Notes: generated by a model from the letters alone, not told the origin. Positions 18,801-28,200 are shown, counted from the stretch's first letter. The stretch: 64,000 nucleotides of DNA from Chitinophagaceae bacterium (GCA_020847395.1 JADLCD010000091.1:1-64000); one strand, 5' to 3'. Program-made: numbers and translations.

Positions 18801-19302
18801 CATTTCCTTTACCAGGAGCTCCTATTTTAATATTTTTCACAACATTTTCCATCCAAATTGCACACCTCAAGATATAAGGTCCGTTAGGGTCTCCGTACCT
18901 AAACTCCGTGATATAAAATCCGTAAATCTCAATATTTTCCACGTTGCGTAGAATAAAGCATTGAGAATACGTTTGGGAACCATTAGTTGTTATACGAATT
19001 TTAGCACTACTTACACCAAAAGAAGGCCCTGGCTGCGTACTGGCATCAAGCACAATATTTGAAGTGAATGCAGGAAGATAGGAAAGTAGCGTTATTGTTC
19101 TGCCTGCAAGGGTAGTATTGGCTATATTGAAATGAATATGATCAATGATAGCAGTTCCGTTTGCATTTGCTAATTCTATCGCTTCCCTCAACGTTCCTGG
19201 CCCACTATCTGCATTAGAGGTTACCGTAAATGTATCTGAATAGGTTATTTTACTCAGTAAAAATAAAAACAGCAGTAAGAAAAGCCTTGGTGTATATTTC
19301 AT
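15802..19302 (-). CDS. Large T9SS-secreted beta-helix/SprB-repeat protein
   Basis: The 1166-residue product has a signal peptide (about 1-22, ending KITYS). A CSLREA-type start follows (TFTVTSNADSGPGTLREAIE), then a right-handed parallel beta-helix region to about residue 430 with repeated N-N-x-I/F and I-x-I-x-x-N rungs. From about 504 to 990 there are six degenerate repeats of roughly 80 residues. Each begins near a C-G-x-x-N-G-x-I-x-G motif and ends near L-P-A-G-x-Y-x-L-x-V-x-D-x-x-G-C, which is SprB-repeat-like. The last ~90 residues (from about 1077, PSAFTPNGDNLND, then YFRIFNRFGKEVF and GWDGKINGKEQPSGVFIW) are a type-B T9SS sorting domain of the gliding-motility-associated C-terminal family. 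It is a surface or secreted protein, plausibly an adhesin or polysaccharide-binding protein; no enzyme motif is visible. It fits the T9SS lipoprotein gene at the left edge. Confidence 0.9.
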   Translation of the reverse strand: MKYTPRLFLLLFLFLLSKITYSDTFTVTSNADSGPGTLREAIELANANGTAIIDHIHFNIANTTLAGRTITLLSYLPAFTSNIVLDASTQPGPSFGVSSAKIRITTNGSQTYSQCFILRNVENIEIYGFYITEFRYGDPNGPYILRCAIWMENVVKNIKIGAPGKGNVFFNNGLAICTPYGYSVNEGHHFSDIDIKSNFFNLDIDGITYTRYDAGSCILISSFTNITIGGDNVSDGNFFAGLNGNSAVLISDNNTGNGVLNIKNNKFGITFDQSSVVPCGALNVVGYEFNLWQQTRSDLEVNIINNTFRNPAVQFSNDCHEMISLFRIVGFITITGNKIGYPDGYGDCQTSGIVLEECKMGIIGGDDEEDQNIISSNSYAGIALHNNENITIKKNTIVCNSKGIEASSSVVEVPFVKIMTTNNVDYIAGTATPNCVIEVFQNIKQCIQCNNGEVYMGKTVSDADGNWSFSGAFSAPITARATSMSGVSGEFSAAKFIQATDYMGPTCGKENGYIKGTQLVSGTRYYWIRRNNWQTDTIFNTLDLVDVGPGYYEFVVEQTKYCSVSYALQLQDLSPKIYAQYIQSKNPSCGLANGSIVGLAGTGLYDKVYWLSANRDTVSAILDLENVPDGRYKLFVLNEKGGCGDSTDYYTLTNQSGPTLHDNNLQITTATCGNLNGSITGITVSNHIGSMNIEWRDSANNFVGSSFNLLNQPAGKYLLKFKDDSGCDTIKVYFTIPSTGTIEINTAEAKIVAAGCAVSNGSISNIRINGANSWQWKNTQDSSIVGNAVDVFLLPAGNYQLTATNQYNCSTSSPIIVIPSGEFADISPMNPSATNAACGQNNGEIKITGFTNENALSAYQWINGSTNDKLGSQLKIEGLGAGNYKLMVTDTNGCVKSIYSADIIVGAKPYIDNSSVNIINDKCDLKEAGISGIQVKGLANTPSFIWTDENGRVAGTSLDVKNLGEGTYKLIVEDGDFCTIAGEEILITNDNNDPIPLYYDLIIPRNTSTVLKVNNYSTGKYLLYADAPGNQLIEENSTGIFNTDVLAVDTRFYIKHVNGACNSVIKQVNVTVVDKSEFAVPSAFTPNGDNLNDILHVKVLGYVSLEYFRIFNRFGKEVFRAKNINDGWDGKINGKEQPSGVFIWMAKGKDLLGNIVEAKGTVMLIH

Positions 19303-19742
19303 CAGAGGAAAGGGTTTTTATGCTAAAAGTAATACTTTAAGCGCGTTAAAATTAAGCCCGGCTAGGGTTTTTCGTTTTCATACTTTACTATTGATATTTG
19401 ATAATTGAATAAAAACTAAGGTTTACGGGTTTCGGGCTATAAGCTATATCGCTTAAATAAATGGAAATATACCACCCCTTATCACTTTTTGCTCCTCACG
19501 CAAAATACATTGCTGAAGTCAATATTACCACAGTGATAAATAGTAAAGCTATTGCACGATTCATCGTCGGGGAAACGCCAGGTTTAAAGTAGCAGCATTA
19601 TCAAATATACGGTTTAAACAATGCCGTTATTATGAAGTCATGAAACGTACTTCATAAAGTTTTTTTAAAAAATTTCGATAAAAATTTGCATTGTAAAAAA
19701 AATGATTCAACCCTTGCACTCGCAAAACAAATTATATGCAAC

Positions 19743-19885
19743 GCAGAATGTTACTACATAATAAATCGATAGGCTGTTTTAGTCCCGATGTGGGCTATAC
19801 AGTTTGCGGGGTATATAATGCTGTTGATTAGTGTAAAAACAAAATCGCTCAAATATAAGCCCCGCCTGAATCGCGGGGTTTTTTA
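19743..19885 (+). ncRNA. Putative small RNA 1
   Basis: A transcript of about 140 nt is proposed. It would end at the terminator at 19859-19884. Upstream, TTGCAC at 19714-19719 and TATATG at 19734-19739 could be -35/-10-like elements of a strong RNA promoter, which sets the proposed start (inference). Inside, GCGGGG at 19806-19811 repeats the 3' arm of the terminator and could pair with its 5' arm (CCCCGC), so two exclusive folds are possible. I match it to no known RNA family with certainty; 6S-type or another Bacteroidota sRNA remains possible. Confidence 0.4.
19859..19884 (+). terminator. Intrinsic terminator of putative sRNA 1
   Basis: The stem is CCCCGC (19860-19865) with GCGGGG (19873-19878), around a 7-nt loop, followed directly by six T. 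It faces plus, and no plus-strand gene lies upstream within the gap. Confidence 0.8.
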
Positions 19886-20039
19886 TTGTGCGGGGTTAAT
19901 CGTATTAATGATTAGCAGGATTTTTATATAGCATTGTAATAATATTATTAATAAAAAATATGCAGGTACAAAAGCAATATAAACGATTTAAAATATCAAT
20001 TCCGTATAAGCAGATGCTATTAGCTACATGCCATTGGTA

Positions 20040-20175
20040 TGCGCAGGAGAAAAGAAGTATTGTGCCTATAGGTAATGTATATGATAGTAAACAGCAACGA
20101 CCGGAATGTATACATACATGATCTGTGTAAAACAGGTGATGTAGCAGCCCGGTCGAAAAACGACCGGGCTTTTTT
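20040..20175 (+). ncRNA. Putative small RNA 2
   Basis: The existence of this RNA is inferred from a very strong terminator at 20146-20175 with no gene before it on the plus strand; the 5' end is a guess. As in sRNA 1, a copy of the terminator's 3' arm (CGACCGG, 20098-20104) lies about 45 nt upstream of the hairpin and could pair with the 5' arm. Both RNAs also share a stretch of the form GAT-(3 or 4 nt)-TGTAAAA between the two elements. The similarity suggests related RNAs in tandem. Confidence 0.4.
20146..20175 (+). terminator. Intrinsic terminator of putative sRNA 2
   Basis: The perfect 10-bp stem is AGCCCGGTCG, loop AAAAA, CGACCGGGCT, followed by a run of T to 20175. It is one of the strongest intrinsic terminators in the window. 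Confidence 0.88.
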
Positions 20176-20404
20176 GTTTAAATAATGAGCCGCTGAGGAA
20201 AATTGTTACGCTTTCACAAGCTGGTTATGTGCCAGGATGGCCTCCTCCTTTGGAGGAGATCGAGGGGAGGCTGCTTATTAGGTGCAGAAAGGGAGGGAAA
20301 CAAGTATTCCCCGTTTGTTCCGATGCAAGCGGAAGAGATACGCAACGGGGATACTTTTCCTAAAATAGTGCTGAGTTCTTTGATATAAATTACTGGAGAT
20401 AAAC

Positions 20405-20446
20405 CTCCGGAGAACATATTATATACGAAGTCAGAGACTTCGTATA
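20405..20446. repeat. CTCCGGAG motif plus 11-bp-arm hairpin
   Basis: CTCCGGAGAACATA (20405-20418) is the inverted form of the motif at 13822-13835. It is followed by the hairpin TATACGAAGTC, loop AGA, GACTTCGTATA (20422-20446). The outer bases CCTCC (20404-20408) and GGAGG (20447-20451) can also pair, giving a nested structure. There is no T-run. Confidence 0.5.
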
Positions 20447-20567
20447 GGAGGGATATTTTTCGAGCATTAATATTAAAGCAAGAAAAATATGAAGCTGCAA
20501 ATTAAACATATGCCTAAGCAGTACCGGAAGTACATGGTGGAGAAGAGAATAAATTAAGCAAGTGGTC

Positions 20568-23024
20568 CTACTTCATTCCTTTTAAAAACGCGCCAAGCAT
20601 GGATAATGCGTTTTCAACAACATTGCTGTTGCTTACAGGAATTTTAAGATAAGACTGCCCTGTCTTTTCATCAGTATCTATGAGTTGTTCCGTTAATTTT
20701 TTTACTCCATCCGGTGAACTTACCGACTGCATAAAATGTTCAAAGAACGAGACGCCTTCTTCAATTAATCTTTTTGCATGAGGAGCTTCTATGTTATCCG
20801 TCCGCAAAACGCTTTGCTCTTCTGCGGTATCTTCTGTTGTTTCAATACTATTTTGATAAGTAATTACTGGCGTTTCAATTAATTTTTCTTCCTGGATTTC
20901 TTCTTTGGTTAATGTAGTCTTTTCGCCTGCTTCTTCATTAGCGCCAACGGCAACGGATTCTACAGACTCCATAAATTTTTTGAACTTATCATCTCCCATA
21001 AAAATATCATTATCTCCACCATCCAGGATACCATCAGCAACACCTTTCTTAAATTTCAATACAGATAACATCTTTTCTTCTATGGTGCCTTTTGCAACAA
21101 GATTAATGATGTTCACATTTTTCTTTTGACCAAGCCTGTATATTCGGCCGATTCTTTGCTCGAGCACTGCCGGATTCCAGGGAATATCAATGTTGATGAG
21201 ATATGCGGCGGTTTGGAGGTTTAGTCCTACACCCCCGGCATCTGTAGAAAGAAAGACACGACAACCTGGGTCTGTATTAAATGTAACAAACAATTCTTCC
21301 CTATCCTTAGCAGGTACACCACCATGTAAGTATTTAAAGCCAATATTTCTTTCTTCAAGCATAGCAGCCACCAGTCTTGTCATGCGTTCCCACTGGCTGA
21401 AGATTACGATCTTTTCACCTTCCATAGCTATTACCTCTTCCAGTATATTACTTACTTCGTCGAGCTTTGTTTGAAAATTAGTGGTTTGATTAATGATATA
21501 AGTTGAATCACACACCATTCGCATCATGCTAAGGTTATTGAGCAATCTTTGCCTGTCTTCTTCTTTTAAAAAGCCCATGCGTCTCCATTTGTGAACAAGC
21601 CTTGCTACAATATCTGCATATTCTGTGTGTATCTGCATCTGCTCGTCTGTAATGGGTACAATCAAATTCTTATCCATTCTTGAAGGAAGCTGTTTTAATA
21701 CTTCCTTTTTTGTTCGCCGCAGCATTACATCCTGCAACAGTGTGCCTATGGCATTCAGGTTTTTGTAGCCGGTAACCTTACCCGTTTCTTCATCGGTTAT
21801 TTGATGATTTTGCAGAAAATGGTGTCGCGAGCCCAACAGGTAAGGATTAACAATCTGCATAAGCGAATACAATTCTTCAATATTATTTTCTACCGGCGTT
21901 CCGGTTAATACAAAAGCATGCGTTGTTTTAATACGTTTCATTTTTGCTGATATTTTAGAACGCCAGTTTTTAATACGTTGCGCTTCATCTAATATCAAAA
22001 TATCTGCCTGCAATTCGTTCAGGTATTCATAATCGTTACCAGCCACATTATAACTTACAATAAGATACTCATAGGCTTCTGTTTGGTATTGCTTCATTCT
22101 ATTAAGCAGGTTGCCTTCAATTACCGTTACATTTTTTTCACCGACAAATTTTTTAATTTCACTTTTCCACTGGTATTTAAGCGAGGTAGGACAAACAATA
22201 ATTGTTTTGCCTGTATGAAAATGCTTGCGCATAACTTCAGCGGAAACTATTGCCTGCAACGTCTTTCCCAATCCCATATCATCGGCAAGTATGCACCTTC
22301 CTGCAGCGGCGGCAAACAATACGCCTTGTTGTTGATAAGGAAACAGTGTTGCCTTGTTGGTTCCCGCCAATAATTGTACACCCAAATTTCTCGCTGTCGA
22401 TTTTCGATGAAAAAAGTCACGCTCCCGCAATACAAATTCCAGCGCGTCGGGGTAACACCTGAAATTTTCATCCAGCGCTTTCGCTTTTGTAAGAAGCATA
22501 TCAAAATTTTTAAACCCGTTGTCGCTTAATTCGCCGGAGGTAGTAAAATATTCTTTCGCCAGTTTTTTATATTCAGCCGGTTTCTCCGTTCCAATTCTCA
22601 TTCTCACCTTTCTTGCACCCACGTAGCTGAGGTATACCGACGTGTATCGCGAAGCATACGGTATTTTCAATAATTTTCGCGCGGCTGGTTTTGCGTTTAT
22701 TTTAAGCAATACCGCTTCTATGTGTTTGCAAGTTCCCAATTGATTGGTTTTAAAATCGGGGCAGCTACAAAAATTAAGACTGTTATCAGCGCTTCTCAGC
22801 GCCACTTTATATGTTAGTTTAGATTGCTGACTGTACACATCATAATCACTGTATACGATATCCTTTTCCTGGCCTCTGATCACAAATTTTTCATCTGCGG
22901 CGATTTGCCTGCGCAATGCTGATTGCCATTGAACATCTGTAAGATGATCGGGCTTGCGTGTAATAGATATACGTGTAGCAGATTTTTTTTGCTTTTGCTT
23001 TTTGCGGGATTGTTGCGTAGCCAT
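20568..23024 (-). CDS. SNF2-family helicase with N-terminal SWIM zinc finger
   Basis: The 818-residue product has a Lys-rich N-terminus and then a SWIM zinc-binding motif (FCSCPDFKTNQLGTCKHIEA, near residues 85-105). The SNF2/RapA helicase core follows, with Walker A ADDMGLGKT (about 243-251), Walker B/motif II DEAQRIKN, motif III LTGTPVENN, and C-terminal motifs IFSQWERMTRLV, STDAGGVGLNLQ and EQRIGRIYRLGQ. A C-terminal extension of about 130 residues is acidic. Such proteins use ATP to translocate on double-stranded DNA and remodel DNA-protein complexes; SWIM-SNF2 proteins are common in Bacteroidota and their target is not settled. Start: ATG at 23024, before a basic leader. It diverges from the ECF sigma gene. 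Confidence 0.9.
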   Translation of the reverse strand: MATQQSRKKQKQKKSATRISITRKPDHLTDVQWQSALRRQIAADEKFVIRGQEKDIVYSDYDVYSQQSKLTYKVALRSADNSLNFCSCPDFKTNQLGTCKHIEAVLLKINAKPAARKLLKIPYASRYTSVYLSYVGARKVRMRIGTEKPAEYKKLAKEYFTTSGELSDNGFKNFDMLLTKAKALDENFRCYPDALEFVLRERDFFHRKSTARNLGVQLLAGTNKATLFPYQQQGVLFAAAAGRCILADDMGLGKTLQAIVSAEVMRKHFHTGKTIIVCPTSLKYQWKSEIKKFVGEKNVTVIEGNLLNRMKQYQTEAYEYLIVSYNVAGNDYEYLNELQADILILDEAQRIKNWRSKISAKMKRIKTTHAFVLTGTPVENNIEELYSLMQIVNPYLLGSRHHFLQNHQITDEETGKVTGYKNLNAIGTLLQDVMLRRTKKEVLKQLPSRMDKNLIVPITDEQMQIHTEYADIVARLVHKWRRMGFLKEEDRQRLLNNLSMMRMVCDSTYIINQTTNFQTKLDEVSNILEEVIAMEGEKIVIFSQWERMTRLVAAMLEERNIGFKYLHGGVPAKDREELFVTFNTDPGCRVFLSTDAGGVGLNLQTAAYLINIDIPWNPAVLEQRIGRIYRLGQKKNVNIINLVAKGTIEEKMLSVLKFKKGVADGILDGGDNDIFMGDDKFKKFMESVESVAVGANEEAGEKTTLTKEEIQEEKLIETPVITYQNSIETTEDTAEEQSVLRTDNIEAPHAKRLIEEGVSFFEHFMQSVSSPDGVKKLTEQLIDTDEKTGQSYLKIPVSNSNVVENALSMLGAFLKGMK

Positions 23025-23054
23025 TCTTAATAAATAGATTTATACTAAAAACGC

Positions 23055-23062
23055 TAAAGTTA
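23055..23062 (-). promoter_or_regulatory. Putative -7 box for the SNF2 gene
   Basis: The minus-strand bases TAACTTTA lie 30 bp before the ATG at 23024. This is the same one-mismatch form of TAnnTTTG seen before the J-domain gene. The 196-bp divergent region must also carry the promoter of the ECF sigma gene, for which I find no clear box. Confidence 0.3.
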
Positions 23063-23220
23063 AGAAGAGCGCATAAAATTTCCATAACAACAAATGCACA
23101 GGTAATACACCCTCTATACTTGTTTTAAATAATTTTTTGCCTGGCAGACACCATTGTGAAATGATAAAAATTTTCCAATCTTTTTTTAATAATTTCACTG
23201 TTATATAGCGATTACGCATT

Positions 23221-23811
23221 TTGGAACAGATCCCCCCGCATAATGAAAAAAACCTGTTGCTCCAGGTAGCAGAAGGCGATGAATTTGCTTTCAGAAGATT
23301 ATATGACCATTACCGTAAAAAAATATACGCATTAGGTGTATTCCTCACCAAATCTGAAAGTCTTGCCCAGGAGCTGGGGCAGGATGTATTTATGAAAATT
23401 TGGGAGAAGCGGGAGCAACTTAGGGAAATTGATTATTTTAATTCGTGGCTGCGTACCATAGCCCGCAATACAGCTACCAATTATATTCGTGCCAGGGCAA
23501 TGGAAAAATTTGGGATTAATCACATCTCCGCATTTGAAAACAGTAACTGTTTTACGGAAAATGATGCAGCCGACCGGGAATACTCCCTGCTGTTACAAGC
23601 TGCCGTCAACCAGCTTCCTCCCCAGCAACAAAAAGTATATATACTTCACCGGCAGCAGGGGCTTTGTCATGAAGCCATTGCCAAACAACTTGATATATCT
23701 GTACTGACTTCAAAAAAATACATGAAGCTGGCGCTTCGTTCTATCCGTATCTTCCTGGAAGATCGCATGGACATTGTAGTATCACTTGCTCTTATTATTT
23801 ATTTAACCTGA
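23221..23811 (+). CDS. ECF-type RNA polymerase sigma factor (SusC/D-linked)
   Basis: The 196-residue product has a sigma-70 region 2 (EFAFRRLYDHYRKKIYALG to FNSWLRTIARNTATNYIRA) and region 4 with a helix-turn-helix (LPPQQQKVYILHRQQGLCHEAIAKQLDISVLTSKKYM). It ends in a hydrophobic tail (VVSLALIIYL). The only start that keeps the whole of region 2 is TTG at 23221; there is no in-frame ATG before the middle of region 2. The next genes are FecR, SusC and SusD. By the known FecI/FecR logic, substrate sensed by the TonB-dependent receptor signals through FecR to this sigma factor, which then transcribes the locus. Confidence 0.9.
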   Translation: MEQIPPHNEKNLLLQVAEGDEFAFRRLYDHYRKKIYALGVFLTKSESLAQELGQDVFMKIWEKREQLREIDYFNSWLRTIARNTATNYIRARAMEKFGINHISAFENSNCFTENDAADREYSLLLQAAVNQLPPQQQKVYILHRQQGLCHEAIAKQLDISVLTSKKYMKLALRSIRIFLEDRMDIVVSLALIIYLT

Positions 23812-23903
23812 ATTTATTTTTTACTGAATGGCCCCCGGGCTCTTTTCTGTTTGTCTAAAGCATTAAGGTAGGCAAATCTGTATACCTGTTTTTGAAACAG
23901 ATA

Positions 23904-25088
23904 ATGTATATGAAAGAAAAACGCTTAGAAGAATTATTCCGGCAGTATATGCAGCAAGGCCTTACTGATGCTGAAGAAACGGAGCTGTTTCAGCTTTGGC
24001 TTGACCCTTTGCTGGAAAGCAAGAGATCGGAGGTGCTCGATAACCTTTACGACGGATTACCTGAAGACAAGGATATGCCGGCAACAGATGCCGATTTTAT
24101 TTTTAAGGAGATAGTAAAGAAACAGGCGCCTGTGCATCATCTAACTACCAGGTCTACACTAAATTTATGGCGGCGGGTAGCAGTTGCCGCTGCTATATTA
24201 TTGGTGCTTGGGTTGAGTGGATATTTTTTATTCCATAATATTCAACCGAAATCACAGGAAATAGTGCGGATACCGATACCCGTTGATAAAGTTGCCCCGG
24301 CAAGCAATCGTGCAATGATTATGCTTGCTAATGGGCAAAAGGTTTATCTTGATAGTGCTGCTAATGGTTCGCTTACCATGCAGGGAACGGTTAAGCTGGT
24401 AAAGTTAGCAGATGGAAAAATTGCTTACGAAGCCAATGGCCCTGCGCCTGCTGAACTTACTTACAATACACTTTTAAATCCCCGCGGCAGCAAGGTCATT
24501 GATATCACACTGTCCGATGGCAGCCGTGTTTGGCTGAACGCCGGTTCTTCCATTACATATCCTGTTGCTTTTACTGCAAGTGAAAGAAAAGCTTTAGTAG
24601 AAGGCGAAGCATATTTTGAAGTAGCGCATGATGCATCAAAACCTTTTATAGTAAGCAAAGGGAGTACAACCATAAGGGTATTGGGCACGCACTTTAACGT
24701 AAATGCATATGATGATGAAGCCGACATAAGAATCACGCTTTTGCAGGGCGCTATCCGAGTAACAAGTAACAAGCAGGTTGCGGCAGTTAAGCCAGGCGAA
24801 CAGGCAATTGTAAAGGCTGACAAAATAGATATGGCAGATGCTGTTAACCTGGAACAGGTAATGTCGTGGAAGGAAGGATACTTCCAAATGAAGGGTACCG
24901 ACCTGGCATCATTGATGCGGCAGGTAGCAAGGTGGTATGACGTGCAGGTGGTTTATAAAAATAAAGTACCGGAGGCCAGGTTCGGAGGATTGATCAATCG
25001 CGAGGTAAACCTGTCGGATGTGTTAAACGCACTCGAGCAATATGGCATATTTGCCAGGTTCGAGAATGGTAAAATCATTGTTCAATAA
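23904..25088 (+). CDS. FecR-family anti-sigma factor
   Basis: This is an inner-membrane anti-sigma regulator of about 394 residues. An N-terminal cytoplasmic domain (KRLEELFRQYMQQGLTDAEE) binds the sigma factor. A single transmembrane helix follows (about residues 87-107, RVAVAAAILLVLGLSGYFLF), then the periplasmic FecR domain (SKVIDITLSDGSRVWLNAGSSITYPVAF, EVAHDASKPFIV, VLGTHFNVNAY) and the C-terminal DUF4974/STN-interacting domain (DLASLMRQVARWYDVQV). The open frame also has a TTG at 23892; I prefer ATG 23904, and ATG 23910 is equally possible. It lies 92 bp after the ECF sigma gene and 123 bp before susC. Confidence 0.92.
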   Translation: MYMKEKRLEELFRQYMQQGLTDAEETELFQLWLDPLLESKRSEVLDNLYDGLPEDKDMPATDADFIFKEIVKKQAPVHHLTTRSTLNLWRRVAVAAAILLVLGLSGYFLFHNIQPKSQEIVRIPIPVDKVAPASNRAMIMLANGQKVYLDSAANGSLTMQGTVKLVKLADGKIAYEANGPAPAELTYNTLLNPRGSKVIDITLSDGSRVWLNAGSSITYPVAFTASERKALVEGEAYFEVAHDASKPFIVSKGSTTIRVLGTHFNVNAYDDEADIRITLLQGAIRVTSNKQVAAVKPGEQAIVKADKIDMADAVNLEQVMSWKEGYFQMKGTDLASLMRQVARWYDVQVVYKNKVPEARFGGLINREVNLSDVLNALEQYGIFARFENGKIIVQ

Positions 25089-25113
25089 GTGTAAAAGCTA
25101 ATCTAAATAAAAA

Positions 25114-25140
25114 GCCAGAAGTGTTACTACCACCTCTGGC
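25114..25140 (+). promoter_or_regulatory. Hairpin between fecR and susC
   Basis: The outer arms GCCAGA (25114-25119) and TCTGGC (25135-25140) continue inward, after one mismatch, as GTG and CAC, so nearly the whole 27 bp folds. No T-run follows, so it is not a standard terminator. It may partly separate regulator from receptor expression, or protect the 5' end of the susC message (inference). Confidence 0.45.
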
Positions 25141-25211
25141 CGGAGTTTAGATTAATTCAATTATAACAATCGTGTAAGATCGCTTATTCATTAACCAAAC
25201 AAAACAAAGTT

Positions 25212-28200
25212 ATGCATTTTAGAGCTCTTTGTAATGCCGGGCTTCTGCGCGCCCGGATACCAAAACAAACGCTATTAGCAATGAAATTAACTGTATTATT
25301 AATTGTTGCAGGCTTGTGTGCCAATGCAGAAGGGCTTGCTCAAAAAGTAACACTTTCGCTTAAAAACGCTTCATTGGAGCAGGTGTTCAACCAGGTGAAG
25401 TTGCAAACCGGTTTTTCATTTATATGGGATGAACCAACATTGAAAGGAACACGCCCTGTTAACATTCACGTAAAAAATGCTTCTCTTTCGGAAGTAATGG
25501 ATCAATGCCTTAAAGGGCAGTTCCTGACTTACCACATCGTAGGCAAAATAATTGTGATAAAACAAGAAGCGGGAACATCCGAAGCGGTTGAGCGTTCTAT
25601 TGATTTTATACCAACATCGCTGCTTGATCTTACCGGCAGAGTAACTAATAAAAAGAAGGAACCATTGGAAGGGGTGAGTATAACAATTAAAGGAACCCAA
25701 ACCGGAACCACTACCAACGCCGATGGAAGATTCCTGCTATCTATACCCTCTGCTCAAAATGTGGAATTGATATTTTCTTTTGTGGGATACGAAACACAGA
25801 TTATAAAAGTAGAAGGTAAAACTGTATTTAATATTGAGATGGAGGAGTTTGTTTCAGGATTGGCAGACGTGGTGGTGGTAGGATATGGAACCCAGAAAAG
25901 GTCAAATATTACGAGTGCAATCTCAACAATGAACTCAAAACAGTTGTCTGTAGTACCTGCAGGTAATACATCTAACTTGTTGGCCGGTCAGTTGCCAGGA
26001 CTAATTGCCGTACAACGAAGCAGCGAGCCGGGCAACGATCAGCCGGAATTATATATCCGTGGCTTTGGCAGCCCGCTGATAGTTGTGGATGGTATAGTTG
26101 GACGGGACTTTTCGAGGTTAGACCCCAATGAAATAGAAAGCATTTCTATTCTGAAAGATGCCGCATCTACTGCGGTATATGGTGTAAACGGGGGAAATGG
26201 TGTTATACTCGTAACCACAAAAAAAGGAAACCGTGGGAAACCTGAATTGAACTACTCATTTAATTACGGAGTGCAGCATGTTACCAAATATCCGCGCCTG
26301 GTAAATGCTGCCGAGTTTGCAGAATTGAAAAATGAAGCATCCTATAATATTGGAGGAAGCGCAGTATATACAGATGAGGAAATTCAGAAATTCAAAGACG
26401 GCAGTGATCCGCTGAACTATCCTAATATCGACTATTATAATTTGTTCATTAAAGATTATACGCCGCAAAAGCAGCATAATATATCAGTAAGAGGTGGTGG
26501 AGAATCAGTTCGGTATTTCTTCCTGGCAAGCAAATTTGACCAGGAGGCTATGTGGAAAGGAGGCAATCAAAATTATGGTCGGTATAATTTCAGATCCAAT
26601 GTGGAAGCGAGTATAGGTAATAACCTTACCATTAATGTAGACCTGGGTGGCAGAACAGAAGACCGGAACAACCTTGTGCAGGACGCCTACCTGATGGCAT
26701 CATGGATGCAGTACCAGTGGCCAATCAACAATCCTTATACGCCCGATGGTAAAATACAGAACACCAATTACGGGCTTATCGCTTATTTGAATAGCGATCT
26801 GACCGGGTATATACAGAACCGGATCAATGCATACCAGGCAAATCTTACAGTAGAATATAAAATACCTTTTGTGCCGGGTTTGAACGCCAAAATAACCGGT
26901 GCACATGACCTGTATATTGAAGACAATAAACAATGGATGAAGGAATACGGCCTGTACACGTGGGACCCTGTTGCAAAAACTTCTGTTAAAACCGGCTCAA
27001 GGGAGTCTAATTTTTTAAACCTGAGTAATACAAAACTTATTAAAACCCGTTTGCAGGCTTCCTTAAATTATGCACGCCGGTTTGCCGGCAAACACAATGT
27101 AACGGGTTTGTTGTTATATGAAGAAATGGAAGACAGAACTACATCGCTGGCCGGGCAAAGGATCGGCTATGTAGTACCGATAGACCAGATATTTGCGGGA
27201 CCTCAATTGAATCAGACTACCGATGGAACGGCTAACGATATGGGGCGCCGCAGTTATGTTGGCAGAGCCACCTATGACTATCTTGGAAAATACCTGCTCG
27301 AATATAGTTTCCGTTACGATGGTTCTCCGCTGTTTCCGGCAGCAGGTCGTTGGGGCTATTTCTCCGGTTACTCTGCGGGATGGCGAATATCTGACGAGGA
27401 GTTTTTCAAAAATAATATAAAAGTGCTGGATTATCTGAAGTTGCGAGCTTCCTATGGAACAACCGGGTGGGATGGAATTCCGCAATTCCAGTACCTGGCC
27501 GGTTATAACTATCCTTCCGGCACATATGTTTATGGCGGAGCAACGGTTTCCCAGGGCTTTACAGACGCCGGTATTCCCAATCCCCTTGTTACCTGGCAAC
27601 AAATGAAAACCGCTAACATAGGAGTGGATCTTGGATTCTGGAACAGGATGCTGGAACTGGAAATCGATATCTTTCGTCGTAACCAGACCGGGTTATTTGG
27701 TAATCGCTCTACTCAAATACCGAGTACATTCGGCGCCTCATTGCCACAGGAAAATATTAATTCAGACATTGTAAAAGGTTTTGAAGTGGTGGCAAGACAT
27801 AGCTATCATGTTGGTACACTACGATACACAATGTCCGCCAATGTATCTTTCAGCAAACGGAAATGGAATCACTTTGAAACGCGTGATTTTACTTCAGACT
27901 ACGACAGGTGGATGAACGATGTAAATGGCAGGTATACAAACCGGGCTGTCGGTTTCCTGAAAGCGATCGGACAATTCCAGAACCAGCAGGAAATAGACAA
28001 CTCGCCCATACAGGATGGCAATGGCAACAGGACATTATTGCCCGGGGATATTAAGTTTGATGATTTCAACGGGGATGGCGTTATTGACGGCCGGGATATA
28101 CAGTCTACAGGATATGGCACTACGCCTGAAGTGATGTACGGTTTAAATCTGAATGCTTCATGGAAGAAATTCAATATTACAATGAACTGGCAGGGAGCTG

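Larger units (their letters stand above)
19303..20567. other. 1.26-kb region without protein genes; two putative sRNA loci
   Basis: No open frame of family type is found on either strand. The region contains two plus-strand intrinsic terminators (19859-19884 and 20146-20175) with no coding gene before them, so two small RNAs are proposed. It also contains a perfect 11-bp-arm hairpin at 20422-20446, an inverted CTCCGGAG repeat (20405-20418), and a 22-residue hydrophobic minus-strand frame at 19496-19564 (MNRAIALLFITVVILTSAMY) of doubtful reality. The part 19570-19740 and the part 20180-20400 show nothing further that I can assign. Confidence 0.55.

Noticed and set aside
19303-20567. tRNA, tmRNA or SRP RNA in the large gap
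   Set aside because: No T-loop GGTTCGAATCC, no tmRNA tag frame and no SRP GGAA/GCAGC core found.
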